Shown piece by piece: positions 8,201 through 15,542 of a DNA stretch of 18,924 nucleotides (its first letter is position 1; the number at the start of each line of letters is the position of its first letter). The notes under the pieces are model-generated. The model was not told the origin of the DNA, did not search any database, and saw only the letters and a list, made by a program, of their open reading frames with translations. This stretch comes from Desulfobacteraceae bacterium (GTDB taxonomy: Bacteria; Desulfobacterota; Desulfobacteria; Desulfobacterales; Desulfosarcinaceae). A program made the position numbers and the translations under genes. The DNA is taken from NCBI GenBank assembly GCA_027025615.1, contig JALVQM010000087.1, forward strand, positions 1 to 18,924, in the 5' to 3' direction.

Positions 8201-8298
8201 AGTTGGTGGATATGCTGACTGTCATTCGAGATATTCTGGACGCTGGTACAAAACAATCACCAAAAGATAAGAAACTCGCTAAAAACCGGGTTAGATGA
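5236..8298 (+). CDS. Hybrid sensor histidine kinase: periplasmic ABC_sub_bind sensor, TM, PAS-PAS, HisKA, HATPase, REC
   Basis: 1020 aa from ATG 5236, preceded by AGGGG at a 6-nt spacing; the open frame upstream is antisense to coaE and not used. Residues 1-26 form a signal peptide ending in Ala-Asn-Ala. Residues 30-325 begin RVLLLHSYHQGYKWTDDI, typical of ABC_sub_bind (PF04392)-type periplasmic ligand-binding domains. A TM helix spans 341-366. PAS domains lie near 376-492 and 505-620. HisKA has phospho-acceptor His643 in GGIAHDFNN. HATPase_c has Asn755, DTGMGM at 798-803 and GTGLGLS at 824-830. The REC domain has the acidic pair Asp890/Asp891, phospho-acceptor Asp936 and Lys986. All catalytic residues are present. 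There is no DNA-binding output, so phosphate presumably moves to an Hpt protein or the REC acts as a phosphate sink. It converges on the diguanylate cyclase gene with a 26-bp gap. The ligand is unknown. Confidence 0.92.
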   Translation: MRLFYLRFVVRLWVCCIVLFAASANAAPPRVLLLHSYHQGYKWTDDITKSVLETLALDPLNPSVFIEYLDAKRMTHQKLFECLTKLLKIKYTPNFFSVIIAADNNALAFMQSEATRLFNDKPVVFCGADYVTRKDYAGIKQVTGVNEAADIQKTLDTALRLHPKTRQLVFVVDKSSTGRKVHSQIDKLATEYPQIRFKFWDNLSLEEMERAAERLTSGDLVFFTYFSRDSHGRYWPFDQGIRRLANHCNVPIYGAWDLNLGYGIVGGMLASGRFQGQKAAELALQVLHGRPASSIPVVTKSPNRFMFDYVQMRRFDITTGDLPEGSLIINRPYSIYERHKVLVWIVLGGIIGLHFIIFSLALNIFRRRKAEDRIRKSQRRFNTILTTANEGFWETDASGVIVDVNPEMTAIMGRPRRSIIGKRISDFISRNDTDAPYQDLMDGRFEIKCTFEVQIRRPDKTSVNCLFNITPLFDETGEFTGAFAMVTDITGVKAAEEAVLKSEALLRATFESTEDGLVVVNQAGQVTYMNQVFRQIWKIPQALVDDPDTALLRDHLIGMVKSPDTVLGKVRQMSRSKSKMLETIELSDGRILEIYSYSLLMRGKRAGRVWWFRDVTSRKHMESQLIQAQKMEAVGTLAGGIAHDFNNRLQTISGYTQLLLLDKNQESPDRLKLLAIEKAVKRSCQLTEQLLMFSRKIESQLKPIDLNNEVQTVKALLMRALPRSITIELELDKHLHIINADPSQIEQIIMNLGINASHAMPNGGRLNIRTENVILDDKFCKSHVGFTPGKYVCLTVQDTGMGMKPEVLERIFEPFFTTKPEGMGTGLGLSMVHGIIKNHQGHILCSSMPGSGTRFEIYFPALLVTSEHELATDNVASKLKGGVETILLVDDEPDNLEIGASLLERFGYQVLTAENGTNALELFKSKSKSIALTILDLDLPAVDGRQVLETMLAMDPGAKVLIASGHGTDAAVQGAIGAGAAGFIKKPYQLVDMLTVIRDILDAGTKQSPKDKKLAKNRVR

Positions 8299-8324
8299 GC
8301 AGGGATGGCTTTGGTCGATTATGT

Positions 8325-10847
8325 TTACCCCAAGGCTGTTTTGGATAAATCCTCATCAGATAAGTCGTATTTGCGTCTGCGTTTTTCTTCGTACATCTTG
8401 GCATCTGCTTTTTTCAGTAAGGTTTCAACGTCTTGACCGTCTTCCGGGAAAATACCGACGCCTATACTGGAATCTATGAACCGGATATCCACCTTGCCGT
8501 ACTTATACGGCTGTCGAATACTTTCGGATATCCTGGCAGCCACTACTTCCGGCAGGATCTGCCTGGGGCTGTTGAGAATTACCGTAAACTCGTCTCCCCC
8601 AAGTCGGGATACAAAATCGGTTTTGCGCACTGAACTGCTTATCCGCTGGGCCACATCCTGTAATAGTAGATCTCCGATTTCATGACCATAAGTATCATTT
8701 ACCCGCTTGAATTTATCCAGGTCGATGAAAAGCAATGCCAGTTGATTATTATAACGCTTGGCATACTCGATATCATGGCCAAGTTGTTGCATGAAGGCCG
8801 CCCGGTTGTGCATCCCCGTGAGAATATCATGAAAAGCGGCAAAACGCAGTTCCTCTTCAGCTTTTTTACGGTCGGATATATCCCGGATAACACCCAGCAA
8901 GCCTTTTGGCCGACCTTTTTCATCCCGCAACAGGCTACAGGTCATTTCGGTCCAGACAGTGGAACCGTCCTTGCAGTACATTTCAAGCTCCACAACTAGT
9001 GATTTTGCACGATATCCCGGTACCCTGCGTTCATTTTCCAGTTCCGTGGCCAGGATGGAAGTGGCCTTGTCCAGGGTTTCCTTGGTCACGGATCGCTCAA
9101 TGGGCTCGGCCATGGCCTCTTCTACTGTTAAACCCCGCAACTGTTTGACCGAAGGACTTATGTAGGTTGGTTTCAGATCCAACCCTGCAGTCCAGATTAC
9201 ATCGGTGGTGTTTTCAGCAATCAGCCGGTATTTCTCTTCGCTTTGCCTTAAGGCTGCTTCCACTTTCTGGCGTTCCTTGATCTCAAGCTGAAGAATATAA
9301 TTTGTCTTTTCCGCCCGGGCGGTCATTTCATTGGCCTGTAAAATAGCTTTTTCAAGAGCCCTGTTGGCTTGCTCCAATTCGGCTTTGACTTTCTGTATCT
9401 GGCGCTGCTTACGCCGGCGTTCAATTATCTCCTGGGTCAATTCATCAGTTTTGTTCTCAAGTTCGTCTTTCAGTTCACTCAACCGCTCAAACATCACAGC
9501 ATTGGCCACCGCAATACTAAGCGGCCCGGCTGTCTTTACCACAAATTCTATCTGGTCAACGGTAAGGAGCCTATCGTCGGATACATTGCCGAGAGTATAA
9601 AAACCATTTAACTGGTCATTGCCGGCCAGGGGAACAAGATATGAGCATTTAACCTTATCCATCAAGGAAATCAGCCCGGTACGCATATCCCCCAATCCTT
9701 GATAAGTCTCCAGCAGATGACGATCGTACATTGTCTCGCCTTGTACCAGACATGCCTCCAGCTCAGGTTGCAGACTTGCAATCCGGCCATTTGAGCTGGC
9801 ATAAATATTAGCATCGGTTTTACGTATGAAAAAGTCTACACTATTATCTTCCAAAACCCGGGAGATCCGGAGGCATACTTCCTTGATCAATTCTTCCATA
9901 CCCTTGAGATGGACTATTTCATCTATCAGCCTTGAGGCAGCCAGCTTAAGGGCCATCCGGTTCTTATTGAAAACCCGGTTGATTATCCTTTGCACCTTGA
10001 TAATGTGAATGTAATTGAAAAAAAACCAGATGCTGAAAAAGAGCACCAGCAGGCGTGGGTTGACACTGGCTATCTGGTGCCTGATCCAAAACAGGAAAAT
10101 AACGTTGGGGATCAGCACCAGGGCTGAAACAAGCAGCCATAAAACCGTGCGGTGAATTACGGTGCGAACATCCAGAAGACGATGTTTAATCACACCGTAG
10201 CCCAGAACGGCAAGGGGAACAAAGCCGAAATTACCAAGGGGATATAAATCTATGCCTTTAATTGCCGGAATGTTGAAAACCAACAGGACCCCGGTCAAGA
10301 TAAACCCGCTGAACATGTATCCCAGTTTACGCCGTAAAAGTGGATTCAACTGGGTATTGAAGGCGGTACTGATCAATTTCAAATTATAAACCAGGACCGT
10401 CAGACCGTATATCCCGAAAAAATCGAAAGCCCAGTTTCCCTTGGCTATGAACCCCCAGCTGTAGTGGTGTAACCCCGTGAAATACCAATCTGTCTGAGTG
10501 GTAAGACTGACAAGAAAACTGGTCAAAAAACAGGCTGCAGTAATTTTGGGTCTGCGCAGACCGAGAATGGTGTGAAAAAACAATACCTGCACAGCGGGGA
10601 TATAGACATAGGCAAAATGGACTGTTCTTTCAATTTTCAAAATCAGGGTTTGATCGTCGGTCAGCTGGTGAACAATAAAAACAGGTTCCAGCATGCAATA
10701 CAGAAGGCATAAGACGGCAAAAACCACATTTTCACGGGTAAGCGGGCGCCTGGAAAGGGCAAGGCCTGTAAGGGTCAGCCCAAACAGAATAAACAGTACC
10801 GGTGGAACAATATAAATATTAAAGGAAGACAGGAGCAGGGCATTCAT
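8325..10847 (-). CDS. Membrane diguanylate cyclase: multi-TM N-terminus, GAF-like region, coiled coil, PAS, GGDEF
   Basis: 840 aa. Residues 1-285 hold about seven or more hydrophobic helices, resembling the 7TM N-terminal modules of some histidine kinases. A GAF-like region follows near 297-455, then a charged coiled coil near 455-533. A PAS domain lies at about 534-660, ending VIRDISDRKKAEEEL, and the GGDEF domain at about 673-828. The active site is GGDEF at 750-754 in RLGGDEF, and the inhibitory I-site RKTD at 741-744 sits the canonical five residues before it. FIDLDKFKRVND is also intact. It should make c-di-GMP from two GTP, with product feedback at the I-site. ATG 10847 has only a weak ribosome site (TTGGC). 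Its 3' end converges on the hybrid kinase gene. Activity is inferred from motifs; no EAL domain is present. Confidence 0.92.
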   Translation of the reverse strand: MNALLLSSFNIYIVPPVLFILFGLTLTGLALSRRPLTRENVVFAVLCLLYCMLEPVFIVHQLTDDQTLILKIERTVHFAYVYIPAVQVLFFHTILGLRRPKITAACFLTSFLVSLTTQTDWYFTGLHHYSWGFIAKGNWAFDFFGIYGLTVLVYNLKLISTAFNTQLNPLLRRKLGYMFSGFILTGVLLVFNIPAIKGIDLYPLGNFGFVPLAVLGYGVIKHRLLDVRTVIHRTVLWLLVSALVLIPNVIFLFWIRHQIASVNPRLLVLFFSIWFFFNYIHIIKVQRIINRVFNKNRMALKLAASRLIDEIVHLKGMEELIKEVCLRISRVLEDNSVDFFIRKTDANIYASSNGRIASLQPELEACLVQGETMYDRHLLETYQGLGDMRTGLISLMDKVKCSYLVPLAGNDQLNGFYTLGNVSDDRLLTVDQIEFVVKTAGPLSIAVANAVMFERLSELKDELENKTDELTQEIIERRRKQRQIQKVKAELEQANRALEKAILQANEMTARAEKTNYILQLEIKERQKVEAALRQSEEKYRLIAENTTDVIWTAGLDLKPTYISPSVKQLRGLTVEEAMAEPIERSVTKETLDKATSILATELENERRVPGYRAKSLVVELEMYCKDGSTVWTEMTCSLLRDEKGRPKGLLGVIRDISDRKKAEEELRFAAFHDILTGMHNRAAFMQQLGHDIEYAKRYNNQLALLFIDLDKFKRVNDTYGHEIGDLLLQDVAQRISSSVRKTDFVSRLGGDEFTVILNSPRQILPEVVAARISESIRQPYKYGKVDIRFIDSSIGVGIFPEDGQDVETLLKKADAKMYEEKRRRKYDLSDEDLSKTALG

Positions 10848-11455
10848 AATTTGTCAGCCAACTTTTCATAAATATAGCAATATTACACACTCTTGTTGCA
10901 ACTGCCTGGGCTGGCAATATCCGGTTGAAACAGTTCAACCCTCGGGCTAGCTCTATCTATATCGTCATTTTTAAAAAAATATTTAATAATGGTTTCAAAA
11001 TCAGACTGATATAAATAGAATTGGGAAAATGATTTGGTTAAGGTAAACTTTACCCGCACCATGGGCGGCCTGGAAACAGGTGACACTTTATGGCCGGCTT
11101 GGGACATGATACCTGGCAAACAATTAAAATTAAAAACCATCAGGGGCAATGGCGGGCAGTTTAAAGTTCGGCTAAAAATGAAAACCAGGAATTTAATCAG
11201 GCAGAAAGGCCCTTTTCGCTAATCGGTGTCTGTCTGCCGAAACCACGGGGGTCTTCCCCGTCATATGGAGTTAAAGCAATAATAAAACAACCAGCGCATC
11301 GCTGAAAACAACTCCAAAGATCAATGAGAATCTACCATGCTTTGCCGGGTCCGGTCCCGTTTTGATCGATATCCTGCCAAACTTTCCTGCCCAGGGACTT
11401 TACAACCGGCTTTTCCTGGTTTACAAGCATATGCTGAAAAAGGATGGTGAAATTT
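10848..11455. other. 608-bp intergenic region with three short inverted repeats
   Basis: The region separates the divergent diguanylate cyclase and rdgB genes. It is AT-rich around 10960-11030. Perfect inverted repeats are GGTTGAA-ACAG-TTCAACC (10923-10940), GGTAAA-C-TTTACC (11042-11054) and ACGGGG-GTCTT-CCCCGT (11245-11261). None is followed by a T-run. I found no convincing -10/-35 pair for the cyclase; for rdgB, TTTACA at 11400-11405 with TACAAG 17 bp later is a weak candidate. Overlapping frames on both strands are open, but neither has a clear ribosome site. I see no tRNA or recognisable riboswitch. Confidence 0.6.
11034..11222 (+). CDS. Weak candidate small protein of unknown function
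   Basis: A 62-codon frame starts at TTG 11034 (first ATG 11061). Its product is basic and soluble, with protein-like segments such as GLETGDTLWPAWDMIPGKQ and GNGGQFKVRLKMKTR. The codon choice resembles the neighbours, but the ribosome site is poor, the start is uncertain, and an 88-codon frame is open on the opposite strand (10883-11149). It could be a small gene, the remnant of a longer one, or chance. I do not recognise a family. Confidence 0.2.
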   Translation: MVKVNFTRTMGGLETGDTLWPAWDMIPGKQLKLKTIRGNGGQFKVRLKMKTRNLIRQKGPFR

Positions 11456-12136
11456 ATGGAATCCAGACAAAAAATTCTGGTATTGGCAACTTCCAATGAA
11501 GGAAAAACCAGGGAAATAAGATCTCTTCTGGCCGGGTACCCGGTAATAATCAAAAATTTAAAAGATTTTGGCCCACTACCCGAAATAGAGGAAGACGGCC
11601 GAACTTTCGAAGAAAATGCTTATAAAAAAGCGAGCCTGACAGCCAGATTTCTGGGGTTGCCTTGCCTGGCCGATGATTCAGGACTCTGTGTTGTTGCCCT
11701 CGACGGTCGCCCGGGGGTACAATCTGCTCGCTGGGCGGGGCCCGAGGCCACTGACGAGCAACGCTGTGCAAAGCTCCTGGAAGAGTTGGACCAGGCCAGG
11801 GATCGCCGGGCTGCTTTTGAATGCGTCATCTCCATTGCAGTGCCGACCGGTCCGGCCCTGACTTACGAAGGGCGTTGTGAAGGTCTAATCACCCATGAGC
11901 CGAGGGGACGCAATGGATTCGGTTACGATCCTGTTTTTTTCTATCCCCCAACGAAAAAAACTTTCGCCGAAATGACCATGGAAGAAAAAAGTAAGGTCAG
12001 TCACCGCGGCAGGGCCCTGGAACAGATAAAAGAAGAGTTCGATAAAATATTGATCTGGATCGAGCGACATATGCCGATCTTTGAAAAGCAGGGATGCCTG
12101 GCCACCCCGGCACATTTTTCTGAAAAAGGAGAATAA
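11456..12136 (+). CDS. rdgB: dITP/XTP pyrophosphatase (RdgB/HAM1 family)
   Basis: 226 aa. It hydrolyses non-canonical purine triphosphates (dITP, XTP, ITP) to monophosphate and pyrophosphate, keeping them out of DNA and RNA. Visible motifs are TSNEGK at 12-17, FEENAYKKA at 51-59, LADDSGL at 71-77 with metal-binding Asp73/Asp74, SARWAG at 90-95, GRNGFGYDPVF at 151-161 and SHRGRAL at 182-188. I chose the ATG at 11456, with GGTGA five bases upstream, over the in-frame ATG at 11444, whose AGG directly abuts it. The protein runs about 25-30 residues past the usual family end, with no recognised motif there. Its TAA ends one base before the pckG ATG, so the PEP carboxykinase ribosome site lies inside rdgB and translation is likely coupled. 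Confidence 0.93.
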   Translation: MESRQKILVLATSNEGKTREIRSLLAGYPVIIKNLKDFGPLPEIEEDGRTFEENAYKKASLTARFLGLPCLADDSGLCVVALDGRPGVQSARWAGPEATDEQRCAKLLEELDQARDRRAAFECVISIAVPTGPALTYEGRCEGLITHEPRGRNGFGYDPVFFYPPTKKTFAEMTMEEKSKVSHRGRALEQIKEEFDKILIWIERHMPIFEKQGCLATPAHFSEKGE

Positions 12137-12137
12137 G

Positions 12138-14120
12138 ATGCTCAAGTTCAACCACGGTCTGGATATTGTCGAAGCCATTGGCAAAGTAACCACGGAAAAA
12201 GAGGCCCAAGCGGTTTTTGAATCCCACCTGGACCCGGTTCACCTGGAAAGAATTTTAATCTTCAAGCATCCGGAGGTAATCAAGAAAATCGCCAACGCCA
12301 TCATTATGTGTAAACCAGACAGGGTATATATAAACACCGGGTCGGAAGAAGATCGCGATTTTATCCGAAAACTGGCTCTGGAAAACAAGGAAGAAGAAAC
12401 CCTTCCCATGCCACGCCATACGATCCATTTTGACCTGAAAGAAGAACAGGGCCGAATCATCGACCGCACCTATTACATAGCCAACGAGGATGAACTTGTC
12501 TCTTCCCTGGCATTACGGATGTCACGTGACCAGGCCCTGGAAGTGGTAGCAAGCGGCATGGGCGGCATCATGGCCGGTATGACCATGATAGTCGGCTTTT
12601 ACTGCCGGGGACCGGTGGGAGCACCGGTTTCAAATCCGGCCATGGAGATAACCAGTTCGGCATACGTTGCTCACAGCGCCGAGATTCTTTACCGTAACTG
12701 CTATGCAGATTTTGAAAACGAGGTCAGGCGCCTGGGCCATTTTTACACCAACATTCACAGTCAGGGTCTAAACCGTCCCGAGGACCTGCCCGACGCCCGG
12801 GTACTCATGGACCGCAGCCACCGTACCACCTATTCTTTCAAATGCACCTATGCCGGCAACACCCTGTTGCTTAAAAAAGGCAACCACCGTTTTTCAGTGG
12901 ACAAGGCTGTCTTCCAGGGAAACGGGACAGAGCTTGCCGAACACATGTTTATAACAGGCATCCAGGGGCCCGGCGGCAGGGTTACCTGGGCCACGGGAGC
13001 GGCCCCCAGCGGATGCGGCAAAACAACTACCGCCATGGCCGGAGATCATTTCGTGGGTGACGACCTGTCCCAGATGTGGATTGCCAACGACGGTTCGGTC
13101 CGTTCGGTAAATCCTGAATGTGGTATCTTCGGTATAGTGGAAGACGTCAACTGGGAAGGCGATCCAATGCTGATGAAATGTTTGCGTCAGCCGGGCACTG
13201 AAGTCATCTGGTCAAATGTCCTGATTGACGAAAACGGCATACCCCACTGGACGGGAAACGGTGAAGATCCGCCTGAAAAAGGACGTAATTTTCAAGGCTC
13301 CTGGTACCGGGGGATGAAGGATGAAAAAGGTCAGGAGGTCCCCTTATCACACCCCAACGCACGCTGTACCCTGTCTTCCAGCGCCCTGGAAAATTACTCC
13401 CCAAGCGCCGAAGATCCGGCCGGGGTTGAAACCAGGATCATTACATACAGCGGTCGTGACAGCGATACCATGCCTCCGGTATGGGTAGCCCGCACACCGG
13501 ATGAAGGAGTTGTCATCGGGGCCTGCATCGTATCGGCAGCAACGGCCACCGAGGTTGGTGCTACCGGGGTCAAACGGGCCCCCTGGGCAAATGCTCCATT
13601 TATACCCGGTTCCCTGGGAGAGTACATGGCAACCCAGTTCGAATTTTTCAATAACCCTAAAATCTCAGCAGATAAAAAGCCGGTTATGGCCGGACTTAAC
13701 TATTTCCTGACCCATGAGGCCCGTGGCGGACAAGGCAAAAAACTGCTGGGAGAAAAACGAGATGTCAAAGTGTGGCTGGGCTGGCTGGAACGCCGGGCCC
13801 ACGGTGAAGTTGATGCCATTGAAAGCCCAATCGGATACCTGCCCAAATTCCAAGACCTGCAACGGCTTTTCAAACAGATAATAGACAAACCTTACCCGGA
13901 ACAGCTTTATGTAAAGCAATTTTCCCTCTATATAGACAATATTGTGGGCCGAATAGATATGCAGGTGGAAGCTTACTCAAAGGAAGAAAATATTCCTCAG
14001 CGCCTGTTTCAAGTATTGGACCTCCAGAAACAGGGATTGCTGGAACTGAAAAAGAACTTCGGCTCCGTGGTTACGCCTGACCAACTGCAAGGTTTTCGGA
14101 AAGGTAAAACCGGAGCTTAG
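12138..14120 (+). CDS. pckG: Phosphoenolpyruvate carboxykinase, GTP-type fold, divergent
   Basis: 660 aa, longer than the usual 590-620. ATG 12138 has AGGAG six bases upstream. The family catalyses oxaloacetate + GTP to PEP + CO2 + GDP, at the branch between the TCA cycle and gluconeogenesis. Family features are an APVSNPAMEITSSAYVAHSAEI segment, the P-loop APSGCGKTTTAM at 289-300 with the mobile-loop Cys293, Lys295 and Thr296, a GDD kinase-2 motif at 307-309, SVNPECGIFG, and ESPIGYLPK near the C-terminus. It departs from the classic signature FPSACGKTNLAM, Cys293 to Asp308 is about seven residues shorter than in animal enzymes, and the NWFR segment reads NYFL. Homology is clear, but substrate or nucleotide preference could differ. 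ampG starts one base after its stop. I am sure of the family and less sure of exact activity. Confidence 0.85.
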   Translation: MLKFNHGLDIVEAIGKVTTEKEAQAVFESHLDPVHLERILIFKHPEVIKKIANAIIMCKPDRVYINTGSEEDRDFIRKLALENKEEETLPMPRHTIHFDLKEEQGRIIDRTYYIANEDELVSSLALRMSRDQALEVVASGMGGIMAGMTMIVGFYCRGPVGAPVSNPAMEITSSAYVAHSAEILYRNCYADFENEVRRLGHFYTNIHSQGLNRPEDLPDARVLMDRSHRTTYSFKCTYAGNTLLLKKGNHRFSVDKAVFQGNGTELAEHMFITGIQGPGGRVTWATGAAPSGCGKTTTAMAGDHFVGDDLSQMWIANDGSVRSVNPECGIFGIVEDVNWEGDPMLMKCLRQPGTEVIWSNVLIDENGIPHWTGNGEDPPEKGRNFQGSWYRGMKDEKGQEVPLSHPNARCTLSSSALENYSPSAEDPAGVETRIITYSGRDSDTMPPVWVARTPDEGVVIGACIVSAATATEVGATGVKRAPWANAPFIPGSLGEYMATQFEFFNNPKISADKKPVMAGLNYFLTHEARGGQGKKLLGEKRDVKVWLGWLERRAHGEVDAIESPIGYLPKFQDLQRLFKQIIDKPYPEQLYVKQFSLYIDNIVGRIDMQVEAYSKEENIPQRLFQVLDLQKQGLLELKKNFGSVVTPDQLQGFRKGKTGA

Positions 14121-14121
14121 A

Positions 14122-15369
14122 TTGAAAGTCACTCGACAACCCGCAGGCTGGCAAAACTATTTAAAAGTACTGGGCAGCCGCCGTATGGCGGTTTGCCTGG
14201 TAATGGGGTTTGCCAGCGGCTTGCCCCTGCTGCTGACCATAACCCTGCTCCAGGCCTGGATGAAAGAAGCCGGTGTCGACCTGGGTGTTATCGGCCTGAT
14301 GTCACTGGTAGGCCTGCCTTACACCCTGAAATTTTTATGGTCTCCTCTGCTGGATCGCTACGTACCTCCAGTGCTGGGCCGCAGGCGTGGGTGGCTGCTG
14401 ATTTTCCAGGCTTGCCTGGTGGCTTCTATCTGTCTGCTGGCGACCGCTGACCCGGCCGGGTCGCCGTGGGCTGTGGCCTTGGCTGCCCTGGCGGTAACCT
14501 TTTTCAGCGCTTCCCAGGATATTGTCATCGACGCTTACCGCCGTGAAGACCTGGCCGATGAAGAACTGGGGCTGGGATCATCCCTTTACATTGCCGGGTA
14601 CCGGGTAGGCATGTGGGTCTGTTCGGCAGGCGGCCTGATCCTGGCCGATTACGTATCTTTTCCAAGTGTCTACCTGATAATGGCAGCCTGCCTGCTGCCG
14701 GCTATGTTGACCACCGTCCTGACCCCCGAGCCACCGGCGCCAATGGGGCTGCCCCTGACCCTGAAAGAAGCGGTAATTGAACCTTTTAGCGAGTACTTCA
14801 CAAGGCCCGGGGCCATTCTGATCCTGGCTTTTATCCTTTTCTACAAGCTGGGAGATACCATGGCTTCGGCCATGACCATTCCTTTCTACCTGGATCTGAA
14901 GTTCACCAAAACCGAAATCGGCACCATCGTAAAAACCATCGGACTATGGGCGACCATCGGCGGAGGACTCGTCGGCGGCACCATGATGCTGAAGCTGGGA
15001 ATAAATCGCAGCCTGTGGATTTTCGGATTCCTGCAAGCCGTTTCCACTGCCGGTTTTGCCGTCCTGGCCAGGCTGGGTCACAGCCTGGCAGGTCTGACGT
15101 TTGTGGTTGGATTTGAAAATCTGACCAGCGGAATGGGCACAGCGGCCTACGCCGCTTTCATGGCCAGTCTGACCAACAAGAAATTTACCGCCACCCAGTA
15201 TGCCCTGCTTTCCAGCCTGATGGGCGTGCCACGGGTAATGGCCTCATCAGTCACAGGATATCTGGCAGAATTTACTGGATGGCAGGGCTTCTTTGTTATT
15301 TGCACCCTGATCGCGGCACCCGGCCTGATTCTGCTTTCCAGATTTGCATCTTTTAAAAATAATGATTAA
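14122..15369 (+). CDS. ampG: AmpG-like MFS permease (muropeptide import)
   Basis: 415 aa with about 12 hydrophobic helices. Strong AmpG/PAT-family signatures are GFASGLPLLLTITLLQAWM at 29-47, SLVGLPYTLKFLWSPLLDRY at 61-80, LGRRRGW at 85-91 and SASQDIVIDAYR at 129-140, followed by GYRVGMW. AmpG imports GlcNAc-anhydro-MurNAc-peptides released during cell-wall turnover into the cytoplasm for recycling; in some bacteria this also feeds AmpR/β-lactamase induction, but no such genes are visible here. The start is TTG 14122, supported by GGAG six bases upstream and by starting one base after the pckG stop, so it is probably translated by coupling from the upstream gene. It may transport another solute of the same class. 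Confidence 0.85.
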   Translation: MKVTRQPAGWQNYLKVLGSRRMAVCLVMGFASGLPLLLTITLLQAWMKEAGVDLGVIGLMSLVGLPYTLKFLWSPLLDRYVPPVLGRRRGWLLIFQACLVASICLLATADPAGSPWAVALAALAVTFFSASQDIVIDAYRREDLADEELGLGSSLYIAGYRVGMWVCSAGGLILADYVSFPSVYLIMAACLLPAMLTTVLTPEPPAPMGLPLTLKEAVIEPFSEYFTRPGAILILAFILFYKLGDTMASAMTIPFYLDLKFTKTEIGTIVKTIGLWATIGGGLVGGTMMLKLGINRSLWIFGFLQAVSTAGFAVLARLGHSLAGLTFVVGFENLTSGMGTAAYAAFMASLTNKKFTATQYALLSSLMGVPRVMASSVTGYLAEFTGWQGFFVICTLIAAPGLILLSRFASFKNND

Positions 15370-15440
15370 ATAAAAGAAGCCTGATAAAAGCCGATACTGC
15401 CCAAAAAGCGATGGCCTGGTAAAAAGTCATCAGACAATAA

Positions 15441-15475
15441 CCGGCGTTCACAAGCCGGACTAAACCGGTTGTGAA
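15441..15475 (+). promoter_or_regulatory. Alternative-hairpin leader before the DUF6178 gene
   Basis: TTCACAAGCCGG (15447-15458) pairs with CCGGTTGTGAA (15465-15475) over 11 bp with one bulged G and a 6-nt loop. The GCCGG of the left arm can instead pair with CCGGC at 15441-15445. The two structures are mutually exclusive, as in attenuators. No T-run follows either stem, so a termination role is unproven; RNA processing or protein binding is possible. Confidence 0.55.
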
Positions 15476-15542
15476 AGAGGTATCTTTCGGCCATGTAGGC
15501 TGTAACTTTGAGCCGCACTTTTTAAGAAGTTTTCACAAGGTC

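Noticed and set aside
10883..11149. 88-codon minus-strand frame just upstream of the diguanylate cyclase
   Set aside because: It lacks a ribosome site, begins with TTG, and overlaps another open frame on the opposite strand; I cannot choose either with confidence.
15471..15542. GTG start adding 24 residues to the DUF6178 protein
   Set aside because: The codon is in the right arm of a strong hairpin and lacks a ribosome site; the added residues look unlike a domain.
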